DNA of 51,355 nt, from positions 1 to 51,355 of the forward strand of contig DATBHZ010000022.1 in NCBI GenBank assembly GCA_036557185.1, given 5' to 3'. A program made the translations under genes and the position numbers. Shown piece by piece: positions 31,407 to 38,858 of this stretch. Under the pieces are notes generated by a model, which had not been told where the DNA came from, made no database searches, and saw only the letters and a program-made list of their open reading frames with translations. The stretch comes from DATBHZ01 sp036557185. GTDB lineage: Bacteria > Actinomycetota > Acidimicrobiia > IMCC26256 > JAENVU01. Position 1 is the first letter of the stretch. Each line of letters starts with the position of its first letter.

Positions 31407-32237
31407 ATGTCCGCGACCCGTGAGCTCGCCGTACGCGATCGGGTGTTGCGGTTCGGGGACGACGTGACGCATGTCATGGCCGTCGTGAACCTGTCGCCCG
31501 AGTCGCGTGTCCGGGAATCCGTGGTGGCGTCCCCCGAGGCTGCGCTGGCACGGGCCCGAGCCGCACGCGACGCCGGTGCCTCGATCATCGACCTCGGCGC
31601 CCAATCGAGCCATTTCGAGAACCGTGCGCTCGAGCCGGCCGAGGAGATCGGCCGTCTCCTTCCGGCTCTCGAGCTCCTCGTCGCGGAAGGGTTCGTGGTG
31701 TCGGTCGATACGTGGAAGCCCGACGTGGCCGCCGTGGCCGTGGCATCCGGGGCCTCGATCGTGAACGACACCGGCGGCCTGCGCGACGAACGCATGGTCG
31801 AGCTCGTCGCCGACGAACCGGTGGGCGCCGTCGTGATGCACATCGAGGGAGCCAACCCGCTCGAGGTCGGTGACCGGTCATTCGTCGACGGGGCGCCCGC
31901 AGCCGTTGCCGCAGCGCTGCGCGCACGGGTCCTCGAGCTCGCCGCGCAGGGCGTCGACCGCGTCCTGCTGGATCCGGGGCTCAGCATCAATTACCGGAGC
32001 GACTACGCGGCGTACGGGCGGCTCCAGCTCGAGACCATCCGCTCGCTCGACGAGATCAGGCTCGCCGGCCCCGTGCTCGTACCCGTGCCACGCAAGCGCG
32101 AGGACCACCGCATGCTGGCCTACCTCACGCTGTCGATCGAGCACGGCGCTGATGTCCTGCGCGTCCACGATTTCGAGGCCGCGTGCGACCTCGTGCCGTA
32201 CCTCGGACGGCGCTTGGGCTCCGCCGACGCCGCATGA
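31407..32237 (+). CDS. Dihydropteroate-synthase-like protein
   Basis: A 276 aa TIM barrel related to dihydropteroate synthase (FolP), which joins p-aminobenzoate to a pterin in folate synthesis. Kept: HVMAVVNLSPES (NVTPDS site), SVDTWKP, IVNDTGG, VLLDPGL and the C-terminal RKRED and RVHDFEA. Changed: the pterin/pABA loop normally GGESTRPG reads GAQSSHFEN, and the glycines after DPG are replaced by SINYR. It may therefore act on another pterin-like ligand, like the non-synthase paralogue FolP2. No other folate gene is nearby. ATG 31407 has TACACT at 7 bases. A hairpin follows the stop. Confidence 0.8.
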   Translation: MSATRELAVRDRVLRFGDDVTHVMAVVNLSPESRVRESVVASPEAALARARAARDAGASIIDLGAQSSHFENRALEPAEEIGRLLPALELLVAEGFVVSVDTWKPDVAAVAVASGASIVNDTGGLRDERMVELVADEPVGAVVMHIEGANPLEVGDRSFVDGAPAAVAAALRARVLELAAQGVDRVLLDPGLSINYRSDYAAYGRLQLETIRSLDEIRLAGPVLVPVPRKREDHRMLAYLTLSIEHGADVLRVHDFEAACDLVPYLGRRLGSADAA

Positions 32238-32240
32238 GGA

Positions 32241-32256
32241 GGGCCGGCAGCGGCCC
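32241..32256. terminator. Hairpin terminator between convergent genes
   Basis: GGGCCG (32241-32246) and CGGCCC (32251-32256) with loop GCAG, three bases after the stop of the dihydropteroate-synthase-like gene and just beyond the end of the opposing gene. It lacks a T tract. Confidence 0.45.
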
Positions 32257-32262
32257 GCCTCG

Positions 32263-32958
32263 CTAGGAGAGGCTCGGGAGACGCCGGTTCGTCGCGTCGA
32301 GGACGGCACGAACGACCGCTTCGCCGTCCTCCCTGCCCCGCACGATGGCCGAGCCCGACACGAGCTGCTCGGACGGCGGCGTCACGAAGGCGACGGTGAC
32401 GATGGCGACGTCCTGAGCGCCCACGCGTACCACCTGCGCGCTGTCGACGTCGAGCCGCTCGGCCGACGAATCGAACTGCCGGAGCGCGTCGATCGTCGCC
32501 TCCGCCACGAGACGGTGCCGCGCCGTGGAGGCGATCGAGCCTTCCGCGAATCCTGTGACCTCGACGTCGTCGCGACTCAGGTGGACGCGCTGCATGCAGC
32601 GGAGCCCGTTGATCTCCGCGTTGACCGCCAGCAGCATCGGGCGCGAGACGCGCTCCAGAGCCGAGACTGGTCCATGACCGTTGTCACCGAGCTGCACGAC
32701 GGAGACGATCCGGCGGTCGAGCTCGATCCCGAAGCTGGCGAGAGCAACCGACTGCACGTCGCGCACCACTTGCTTCGCGGTCTTGGTCGCGGTCGCGAGG
32801 ATGTGGATCTCCGACGGCATGCCCGTCTTGTCGGTCACCACCCGGGCGGCCGAGATCTCTGGGAGCCGGCACAGCTCGCGCTCGAGGTCCGTGGGTGCCG
32901 CAATCTCCCCGAGGGCCTCGTCGGGCTCGGGCCCTGCAGGGTCAGATCGCTCGCTCAA
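32263..32958 (-). CDS. Conserved hypothetical protein
   Basis: A 231 aa soluble protein I do not recognise by name. Its first part (LERELCRLPEISAARVVTD, PSEIHILATATKTAKQVVRDVQSVALASFGIELDRRIVSVVQL, about residues 25-90) alternates strand and helix like a small ferredoxin- or KH-like domain. The second part (about 105-220) has several amphipathic strands and no catalytic signature. It starts with TTG preceded by a run of G five bases upstream. It stands alone, facing the candidate RNA region and the HD-GYP-like genes divergently. Confidence 0.65.
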   Translation of the reverse strand: MSERSDPAGPEPDEALGEIAAPTDLERELCRLPEISAARVVTDKTGMPSEIHILATATKTAKQVVRDVQSVALASFGIELDRRIVSVVQLGDNGHGPVSALERVSRPMLLAVNAEINGLRCMQRVHLSRDDVEVTGFAEGSIASTARHRLVAEATIDALRQFDSSAERLDVDSAQVVRVGAQDVAIVTVAFVTPPSEQLVSGSAIVRGREDGEAVVRAVLDATNRRLPSLS

Positions 32959-33276
32959 GGCCGCCCCCTTGCTTTTTCCCCGCCCCCGGGGAGCGACTGT
33001 ACGGGATGGTTGCCACTCGCGGTGACCACTTCTTCCTGCGCCCGTGGTGGTTGGGCGCGAGTCGTGCGGGGCCTGGGGCCACTGTGGTTAATGTTGAGTC
33101 CCGTTGCAGGACGTGCGGGGGTCGATGGAGGTGGGCGGAACAGCCGCGAGCCACCGACCGGTTTCTTCCCTTGCGTCCGAGTTCGCGTGACGCAATGGTG
33201 ACGAGGTGCACTCAGGTGGGTGTCGCGACATGCCGATCATCCCCTGGTGGCAAGGTAGAGCGGGCACGTTCCGCGC
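32959..33276. other. Long intergenic region upstream of the candidate RNA
   Basis: The first part of a roughly 590 bp gap. It holds the TTG-gene ribosome-binding site on the minus strand, a relatively AT-rich patch (TGTGGTTAATGTT near 33083) that could be a promoter for the rightward RNA, and an inverted repeat TTGCGTC (33171-33177) / GACGCAA (33189-33195). I see no credible ORF here. Confidence 0.5.
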
Positions 33277-33428
33277 GAGGGAGGGAGACGGCAGAAACGA
33301 TCCGACGGGTCGGTCGGAGACGGCAAGGCCTCGGCGCGCTCAGGACTGAAGAGTCCTACCAGCGGAGCGATCACTTCCCTCTGGGGTCATAGAGCACGCC
33401 AGGGAGGAGCCCTCGAAGAGGGTGATCT
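33277..33428 (+). ncRNA. Candidate structured cis-regulatory RNA (riboswitch-like), class unassigned
   Basis: A three-way junction can be drawn by hand. P1 is GAGGGA (33277-33282 or 33281-33286) with TCCCTC (33376-33381). P2 is GGC (33290-33292) with GCC (33328-33330) enclosing the hairpin CGA.CCGA / TCGGTCG (33298-33316). P3 is CGCT/AGCG (33337-33340, 33361-33364) enclosing AGGACT / AGTCCT with loop GAAG. The 3' P1 strand can instead pair with GAGGG (33418-33422), part of the ribosome-binding site GAGGGTGA of the short ORF at 33434, and GATCA (33369-33373) can pair with TGATC (33423-33427). CCCTC (33410-33414) offers another mask for the same site. This is a switch-like arrangement. The motif GGAGACGGCA occurs twice (33284, 33316). 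It resembles but does not match the cyclic di-GMP-I consensus. Confidence 0.5.
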
Positions 33429-33433
33429 TCCTC

Positions 33434-33523
33434 ATGAAGAAGGCATACGTCCGCGTTGTCATGCTCGCGACATCGTCCGCCGCATTGTTACTTGCTGGCG
33501 GCGCGCACTTTAGATGGCGCTAG
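33434..33523 (+). CDS. 29-codon leader peptide or remnant of a secreted protein
   Basis: ATG 33434 to TAG 33521 encodes MKKAYVRVV, a hydrophobic core (ATSSAALLLAGGA) and a short tail HFRWR. It looks like a signal peptide that stops almost at the cleavage point. GAGGGTGA eight bases upstream can serve as ribosome-binding site and lies in the switchable part of the candidate RNA. It could be a leader peptide, a tiny membrane peptide, or a decayed secreted gene. It ends 22 bp before the HD-GYP-like gene. Confidence 0.45.
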   Translation: MKKAYVRVVMLATSSAALLLAGGAHFRWR

Positions 33524-33545
33524 CCAGTGAGATGTCGCCGAGGTC

Positions 33546-34928
33546 TTGCCGCCTTCGCCCAGCCTCCACGGAGTCCCACTGAACGAGCCCGGTAGCTCTC
33601 GAGCGACGCTTTTCGTGATCGCCCTCGGCCTGGCCTACGCCGGGACCATTGTCGCGCTCGCAATTCCCGAAGCCGCCCCGCCGCTCGTTCCGGTCGTCGT
33701 GCTCGGTCTGCTCTTCGCGCTCGCCGAGAACCTCTCGACGGCGTTGCCGTCGAGCGCCGGGCAGAGCGCCAGCTTCATGCTGGTGATGGCCGCAATGGTG
33801 GTTTTCGCGGACAGCCACTCGTACCTGGGGCCGGTGCTCGTAGCGTCGTTCGGCGGCCTCTTCTTCATCCCGCACTACCGGGATCGCGCATGGCTCAAGA
33901 TCGTGTTCAACACGGCGATGTTCGGGTTCATGGCGCTCGCCGCCACCGCGGTCTTCTACCCGGTCGTCGACGCCCTCGGAACGTCGTGGCCGGCGCTGTT
34001 CGTGGCGGCCGTGCCTGCCGCGCTGCTCGACCAGGTCGTGAACATCGCTCTCCTCGCGTGCGTCCTCCACCTCGTGGGCGTCGCACATCCGCGGGAGATG
34101 TTCGTCGGGCTCGGGAAAGCGAGCCTCCAGGTCTACCCGTTCGCGCTCCTTGGTGTGCTTCTCGGCCAGCTCTACGTTGACTTCGGCCCGGTCACGCTTC
34201 CGTTCTTCGTTGTTCCGATCTTCGTCGCCCGGCAGACGTTCGCGTCGTACCTCGCGCTCAAGGAATCGCACGACGCGACCCTGCGGATCCTCATTGGTGC
34301 CCTCGAGGCCAAGGACCCCTACACGGCGGGCCACGCGGAGCGCGTCGCGAGATACGCGGACTACATCGGGATCGAGCTCGGCATCTCCGCGTCGCGCCTG
34401 GAGCGGCTGCGGTTGGCTGCCCTCATGCACGACGTGGGCAAGCTCGTGGTGCCGAACCACCTGCTCAACAAGCCCGGAAAGCTCACCGCACAGGAGTTCA
34501 CTGCCGTCAAGCGGCACGAGTACGCCTCAGTCGAGATCCTCACGCGTATCGACTTCCTGGCGCCGGTTGCTCCGAGCGCCACGACGGAGGCGACCCGCTT
34601 CAAGCCTGTCTCGGACGACCATGGCCAGCCCATCGAGCCGCACATCGTCGCGGTCGCGGACGCGTTCGACGCGATGACGTCGACCCGCTCGTACCGGAGA
34701 GCGCTGAGCCAGGAGATCGCGTTCGAGGAGCTGCGCCGCAACGCGGGGAAGCAGTTCCATCCGCGCGTCGTCGACGCGCTGATCGCCGCGCTGCGGCGCC
34801 GAGGCGAGGTCCACGGGCGCGGGTACGAGACCGAGGTCATCCACGAGAACGCGCCGGAGGCCGGCACCGGCTCGGCCGGGCTCGGTGATCTCGTCCCGGA
34901 TTCCTTCGGCGGGATGGCCCTCCCATGA
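33546..34928 (+). CDS. Membrane protein with degenerate HD-GYP-like domain
   Basis: A 460 aa protein with about seven membrane helices in the first 235 residues (MASE-like sensor) and a C-terminal HD-GYP-like domain. The N-terminal half of that domain is intact: KDPYTAGHAERVARYADYIG, HDVGK (His295-Asp296) and KRHEYASVEIL. The tail VADAFDAMTSTRSYRRA is also typical. Between them the HHExxDGxGYP block is missing, replaced by SATTEATRFKPVSDDHGQPIE. Cyclic di-GMP hydrolysis is therefore doubtful; a ligand-binding or altered phosphohydrolase role is possible. TTG 33546 is the furthest start after an in-frame stop; a start near 33579 is possible. Its stop overlaps the next gene (ATGA). Confidence 0.85.
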   Translation: MPPSPSLHGVPLNEPGSSRATLFVIALGLAYAGTIVALAIPEAAPPLVPVVVLGLLFALAENLSTALPSSAGQSASFMLVMAAMVVFADSHSYLGPVLVASFGGLFFIPHYRDRAWLKIVFNTAMFGFMALAATAVFYPVVDALGTSWPALFVAAVPAALLDQVVNIALLACVLHLVGVAHPREMFVGLGKASLQVYPFALLGVLLGQLYVDFGPVTLPFFVVPIFVARQTFASYLALKESHDATLRILIGALEAKDPYTAGHAERVARYADYIGIELGISASRLERLRLAALMHDVGKLVVPNHLLNKPGKLTAQEFTAVKRHEYASVEILTRIDFLAPVAPSATTEATRFKPVSDDHGQPIEPHIVAVADAFDAMTSTRSYRRALSQEIAFEELRRNAGKQFHPRVVDALIAALRRRGEVHGRGYETEVIHENAPEAGTGSAGLGDLVPDSFGGMALP

Positions 34929-36058
34929 GGCTGGCCCCACGCCTGCTGCTGATCGCCGCGATCGGCGCGGTGCTCGGTGTCGCCGCGGAGCTGCTGTGGC
35001 CCGGGCGCGGCGCGGCAACCCTCGTCGCTCTGGGTGCCGCGGTCGTCGCCGGCGAGCTGCTCGTCCTGCGCCCGCCCGTACGCGCGGCGCTGCCGTGCTC
35101 GTACGCGGTCTTCCTCGTGCTCGTGCGCGCCGGAAGTGCCTGGGAGTTCGCCGCGGTCGTGCTCGTGGCCGAGGCGGCCGCGCTGGTGGCTCGTGAGCCC
35201 GAGCCGCTCCGACAGAACCTCCGGCGCAGCTTCGTGAGCGTCCTCGCAGCGTTCGCGGCCTGGGGTGTGTACAGCGGGGCGCACGCGGCCTTTGGGACCT
35301 CGACGACGACGGCGATCCTCTCCGCGCTCGCCGCGGCCGCGGTGGCGGAGATCGCGGTCGACGATGTCATGAACTACCTCTCGACGCGGCAGCTGCCGGA
35401 TCTTGTCGCGGGTCGATCTGCGGACCTCGCGCTCATCGCGAGCGGCGTGCTGATGTCATTCGGCTACGCGGGGACCGACGCTCACAGCGGCATCGGACTC
35501 TGGGGGCCGGCTCTGTTGTCGATTCCGCTCCTCGCTGCCTGGTACTCGTTCGTTCGCCTTGAATCGATTCGTCACACGTACGAGCAGACGATCGCAGCGC
35601 TCGCGATCGTCCCGGAGCTCGCCGAGGTCTCCGAACCGGGACACGCCTCCCGTGTGGCCGACCTCTCGGTGCGCGTCGGTGCCGAGCTGGGGCTGAGCCC
35701 GCAGGATCTCGACTTCCTCCGGGCCGCGGCGTCGCTGCACCACCTCGGTCATCTCTGCCTCGACGACGAGACCACGCTGGGTCGGCCCATCGAGCCCGAC
35801 GAGGTCGCGGAGCGGGGCGCCGAGATGCTGCGCCAGACCGAGTACCTCGCACCCGCAGGTGAGTTCCTCGCTGCCGACTCGCAGCTCGTCGGGGGTCAGA
35901 TCCTGCGGCTCACGAGCGCGTACGACGACATCACGCGGGGGAATCCGGCGCTCGCGCGCACCGCGATCGAGCGTCTGGCGCTAGTACCGGGGCAGTTCGA
36001 CGACCCGCGCGTGCTCCTCACCCTGGAGCGCGTGGTCGTCGGCGTGGGTGCTCGGTAG
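34925..36058 (+). CDS. Membrane protein with inactive HD-like domain, paralogue of the preceding gene
   Basis: A 377 aa protein with about seven N-terminal helices (residues 5-215) and a C-terminal HD-GYP-derived domain. SEPGHASRVADLSVRVGAELGLSP aligns with the first helix of HD domains, but the metal-binding His-Asp is His-His (residues 272-273 in ASLHHLGHL) and no HHE/GYP block is present, so hydrolysis is unlikely. It is translationally coupled (ATGA) to the gene before it, suggesting a sensor pair or heteromer. The last 78 bp overlap the convergent DUF5317 gene. Confidence 0.8.
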   Translation: MRLAPRLLLIAAIGAVLGVAAELLWPGRGAATLVALGAAVVAGELLVLRPPVRAALPCSYAVFLVLVRAGSAWEFAAVVLVAEAAALVAREPEPLRQNLRRSFVSVLAAFAAWGVYSGAHAAFGTSTTTAILSALAAAAVAEIAVDDVMNYLSTRQLPDLVAGRSADLALIASGVLMSFGYAGTDAHSGIGLWGPALLSIPLLAAWYSFVRLESIRHTYEQTIAALAIVPELAEVSEPGHASRVADLSVRVGAELGLSPQDLDFLRAAASLHHLGHLCLDDETTLGRPIEPDEVAERGAEMLRQTEYLAPAGEFLAADSQLVGGQILRLTSAYDDITRGNPALARTAIERLALVPGQFDDPRVLLTLERVVVGVGAR

Positions 36059-36649
36059 GGCCGCAGCCTCCTCGCGCTCGGCCGCAGCAAGATCCACGAC
36101 GCGCCCGGTGCGACGCGCTGCGGGCCGCCCGCCACGACGGCGACGGCGCGGGCGACTGCCGAAGTAGAAGAGCTCGACGAGTCCGGCGGCAACGATGAAG
36201 TCGCCCACGGAGACGGACGCGTAGAACGGCGATCGCAGCACGATCTCGTCAGCGAGCGGCGTCATGATGTCGTCGGAGCTCTGCCGATGATGCTTCACGC
36301 TCGCCTCGACGTGGAGGTGCGCGGGCACGCGTGCCGGCATCCCTTGATTCAGCGCGATGACGAACGCGTTCATCGCGATCCCGACGGTGATCACACCGAT
36401 GCCCCGCATCCCGACGTTCGAGACACCGAAACCGATGATCAGCAGGTACGACACGAGGAGGAGCGCGAGGCCGGCGTCGTCGAAGCGCGCGCGGGGGAGC
36501 GACACGAACTCGAGCGCGACCTGGATGCCCAGGCCGACGAACAGCATCCACAGCCGCTTGAAGTGGAGCTCACCCAGCCGGTGGAAGCTCCCCTTCGTGA
36601 GCACAACGACCGCGAACGCTGCCCCTAGCGCGATCGCGTAGACGAGCAC
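35981..36649 (-). CDS. DUF5317 family membrane protein
   Basis: A 222 aa membrane protein. MLVYAIALGAAFAVVVL, LHFKRLWMLFVGLGIQVALEF and the spaced helices up to residue 170 match DUF5317, an actinobacterial family of unknown function. NAFVIALNQGMPARVP is a well-kept family segment. A basic Arg-rich stretch (RPRRRRRGGRPAARR) and a charged tail follow; the tail lies in the overlap with the convergent gene. GTG 36649 has TAGCGT six bases upstream and no ribosome-binding site. Confidence 0.82.
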   Translation of the reverse strand: MLVYAIALGAAFAVVVLTKGSFHRLGELHFKRLWMLFVGLGIQVALEFVSLPRARFDDAGLALLLVSYLLIIGFGVSNVGMRGIGVITVGIAMNAFVIALNQGMPARVPAHLHVEASVKHHRQSSDDIMTPLADEIVLRSPFYASVSVGDFIVAAGLVELFYFGSRPRRRRRGGRPAARRTGRVVDLAAAEREEAAALPSTHADDHALQGEEHARVVELPRY

Positions 36650-36655
36650 GACGCA

Positions 36656-36661
36656 ACGCTA
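36656..36661 (-). promoter_or_regulatory. Leaderless -10 box of the DUF5317 gene
   Basis: Minus-strand TAGCGT, 6 bases before GTG 36649, with no Shine-Dalgarno sequence. Confidence 0.55.
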
Positions 36662-36723
36662 CCAAGCGATGCCGGAGGATCGACAGGGCCGAACGGGCCG
36701 GGCGCATCAGCTGTCGCCGACCG

Positions 36724-36729
36724 TAGGCT
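36724..36729 (+). promoter_or_regulatory. Leaderless -10 box of the crotonase operon
   Basis: TAGGCT, 7 bases before ATG 36737, with no Shine-Dalgarno sequence. It would drive the operon of crotonase, hydrolase-cyclase and carboxyltransferase. Confidence 0.55.
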
Positions 36730-36736
36730 CTCCAAC

Positions 36737-37519
36737 ATGGCTGAGCCCGAGGTGCTCTACTCCGTCGACGAGCGGGTCGCGACGGCGACGATCAATCGAC
36801 CCGATCGCCGGAACGCGATGTCGTACGGGGTGATGCAAGGGCTCCGTGACGCGGTCGCGACCGCAAAGGCCGACGACGAGGTCCGCGTGCTCGTCCTCAC
36901 CGGTGCGGGTGATCGAGCGTTCTGTGCCGGAGCCGATCTCGGGGGGATCGCAGACAACTCGGGCGCGGCCGCGGCCCACGACGGTCGCGGTCTGCTCGCG
37001 GACCTCTTCCGCGAGCTGTGGTCGCTGGGCAAGCCGACGATCGCCCGCGTGCGTGGCTACGCGCTCGCCGGGGGTTTCGGACTCGCGCTCGCCTGCGACT
37101 TCGTGATTGCCGCGAACGACGCTCAGTTCGGGACACCCGAGGTCGACGTCGGGCTCTGGCCATACTTGATCACCGTCCCGATGCTGCGCTCGATGCCGCC
37201 GAAGAAGGTCTTCGAGCTCCAAGCGACCGGGCGCCGGGTCGATGCGACCGAGGCGGAGCAGATCGGCTTCGTCACGCGTGTCGTGCCGGTGCGAGAGCTC
37301 GATACGACCGTCGACTCGCTCGCCGGGATGCTCGCGAGGAAGTCGCCGCTCGTGCTGCGCTGGGGGCGAGACGCGTTCTACCGCGCGCTCGAGATGGAGG
37401 CTGACCCCGCGCTCGACTACCTGCAAGGGATGCTGTCGGTGCACACCTCGTCGGAGGACGCCGCCGAGGGCGTCGCCGCCTTCGCCGAGAAGCGCAAGCC
37501 GCGCTGGACGGGGCGCTAA
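36737..37519 (+). CDS. Enoyl-CoA hydratase/isomerase family protein
   Basis: A 260 aa crotonase-fold enzyme acting on acyl-CoA thioesters. Landmarks are INRPDRRNAMSYGVMQGL, the oxyanion-hole segment CAGADLGGI and GYALAGGFGLALACDFVIA, and FGTPEVDVGLWPY. Of the two hydratase glutamates, the second (GTPE) is present while the first position is Gly, so isomerase- or lyase-type chemistry is more likely than classical hydration. It is first in a tight operon with the hydrolase-cyclase fusion (3 bp) and the carboxyltransferase (4 bp). Confidence 0.9.
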   Translation: MAEPEVLYSVDERVATATINRPDRRNAMSYGVMQGLRDAVATAKADDEVRVLVLTGAGDRAFCAGADLGGIADNSGAAAAHDGRGLLADLFRELWSLGKPTIARVRGYALAGGFGLALACDFVIAANDAQFGTPEVDVGLWPYLITVPMLRSMPPKKVFELQATGRRVDATEAEQIGFVTRVVPVRELDTTVDSLAGMLARKSPLVLRWGRDAFYRALEMEADPALDYLQGMLSVHTSSEDAAEGVAAFAEKRKPRWTGR

Positions 37520-37522
37520 GTC

Positions 37523-38854
37523 GTGACTGAGCCGGAGGTGCGGTACGCGAAGAGCGGCGATGTGAGCATCGCGTACCTGACCTACGGCGAGGGCCCGATG
37601 GACCTCGTGTACGTGCCCGGGTTCATCTCGAACTGCGACTTGATGTGGGAGCTGCCGTTCTACCGGAACATCATCCGGCGGTTCGGCACGTTTGCCCGCG
37701 TCATCACCTTCGACAAGCGGGGCACCGGTCTCTCGGACCGCACCCTCGGTCATGGGAGCATCGCGGAGCGAACGGACGACATCAGGGCGGTGATGGACGC
37801 TGCCGGTATCGAGACGGCGGCGCTCGTAGGCCTCTCCGAGGGCGGTCCGTTGTGCCTGACGTATGCGGCGGCGTTCCCGGATCGCGTCCGCGCGCTCGTT
37901 CTTTGGGGCACGTTCGCCCGCATGCTCGAGTGCGACGACTATCCGATCGGTCTGCCGTACGGCCCTATTGAGGAGCTGATCAACGGTGCGGTCCGGGAGT
38001 GGGGCCGCGGGATCGTGTTGCGCACCTTTGTCTCGGACCTCCCGGACGACGACGCCTCGGTGCAGCTCATCGCACGGTACGAGCGAAGCTCGGCGACGCC
38101 GACGCTCGTCGGCGAGGTGCTCCGGCAGAACATCAGTATCGATGTGCGAAGTGTCCTCTCGTCGATCTCCGCGCCGACGCTCGTCGTGCATCGGCAAGGC
38201 GATCGGGTCGTCCCCTTGCCCCTCGCGCGCTACGTCGCCGAGCACATCGAAGGCGCGCAGCTCGTCGAGCTCCCGGGCGACTTCCATGTGACTGCCGACC
38301 CGTCGGGCGAGGCCGACTCGCTCGGCGTCATCGAGGAGTTCCTCACCGGGACGCGCAGCTCGGTGGAGAGCGACCGGATGCTCGCGACGGTGATGTTCAC
38401 CGACATCGTCGACTCGACGCGCACTGCTGCTGAGCTGGGCGACCGGCGTTGGACCGAGCTGCTGGGCGCGCACGACCAGGTCGTGCGCCGGGAGCTCGCG
38501 CGCTTCGGCGGACGCGAGGTCGACACGACCGGCGACGGCTTCCTCGCCGTCTTCGAGAGCCCTGCGCGGGCGATTCGCTGCGCGGAGGCGATCACGGCCG
38601 GGGCGCGCGCGTTCGGTGTCGAGGTGCGTGCGGGGTTGCACACCGGCGAGTGTGAGCTGTACGGCAGCACTGTCGCGGGTGTCGCGGTGCACATCGGCGC
38701 CCGAGTGTGTCCGTTGGCAGGTCCCGGTGAGGTCGTCGTCACGTCGACGGTCCGCGACCTGGTGATGGGTTCCGACATCGCCTTCGAAGACCGTGGCAGC
38801 CACGAGCTCAAGGGTGTGCCCGGCGACTGGCATCTCCTCGCGGTGAAGGGATGA
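37523..38854 (+). CDS. Alpha/beta-hydrolase fused to a class III nucleotidyl cyclase (Rv1900c/LipJ-like)
   Basis: A 443 aa two-domain protein. Residues 1-280 form an alpha/beta hydrolase with FDKRGTGLSDR, the nucleophile elbow VGLSEGGP, and Asp and His in HRQGDRVVP and GDFHVTAD. Residues about 285-443 form a class III adenylate/guanylate cyclase with metal-binding FTDIVDSTRTA and VDTTGDGFLAVF and the RAGLHTGECE segment. The same layout occurs in M. tuberculosis Rv1900c. The cyclase would make cAMP or cGMP in the cytosol, possibly tuned by ligand binding or hydrolysis in the other domain. The GTG start is 3 bp after the crotonase stop. Its place between acyl-CoA enzymes suggests a lipid-linked signal. 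Confidence 0.9.
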   Translation: MTEPEVRYAKSGDVSIAYLTYGEGPMDLVYVPGFISNCDLMWELPFYRNIIRRFGTFARVITFDKRGTGLSDRTLGHGSIAERTDDIRAVMDAAGIETAALVGLSEGGPLCLTYAAAFPDRVRALVLWGTFARMLECDDYPIGLPYGPIEELINGAVREWGRGIVLRTFVSDLPDDDASVQLIARYERSSATPTLVGEVLRQNISIDVRSVLSSISAPTLVVHRQGDRVVPLPLARYVAEHIEGAQLVELPGDFHVTADPSGEADSLGVIEEFLTGTRSSVESDRMLATVMFTDIVDSTRTAAELGDRRWTELLGAHDQVVRRELARFGGREVDTTGDGFLAVFESPARAIRCAEAITAGARAFGVEVRAGLHTGECELYGSTVAGVAVHIGARVCPLAGPGEVVVTSTVRDLVMGSDIAFEDRGSHELKGVPGDWHLLAVKG

Positions 38855-38858
38855 CCGC

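Noticed and set aside
31110..31841. 243-codon version of the small membrane protein
   Set aside because: The extension is antisense to the dihydropteroate-synthase-like gene; a leaderless promoter supports the 85 aa form starting at 31367.
33277..33428. Calling the RNA a canonical cyclic di-GMP-I riboswitch
   Set aside because: The GNRA tetraloop, tetraloop receptor and exact GCAAA/ACGCAAAGCC core are not present; only a general topological likeness remains, so the class is left open.
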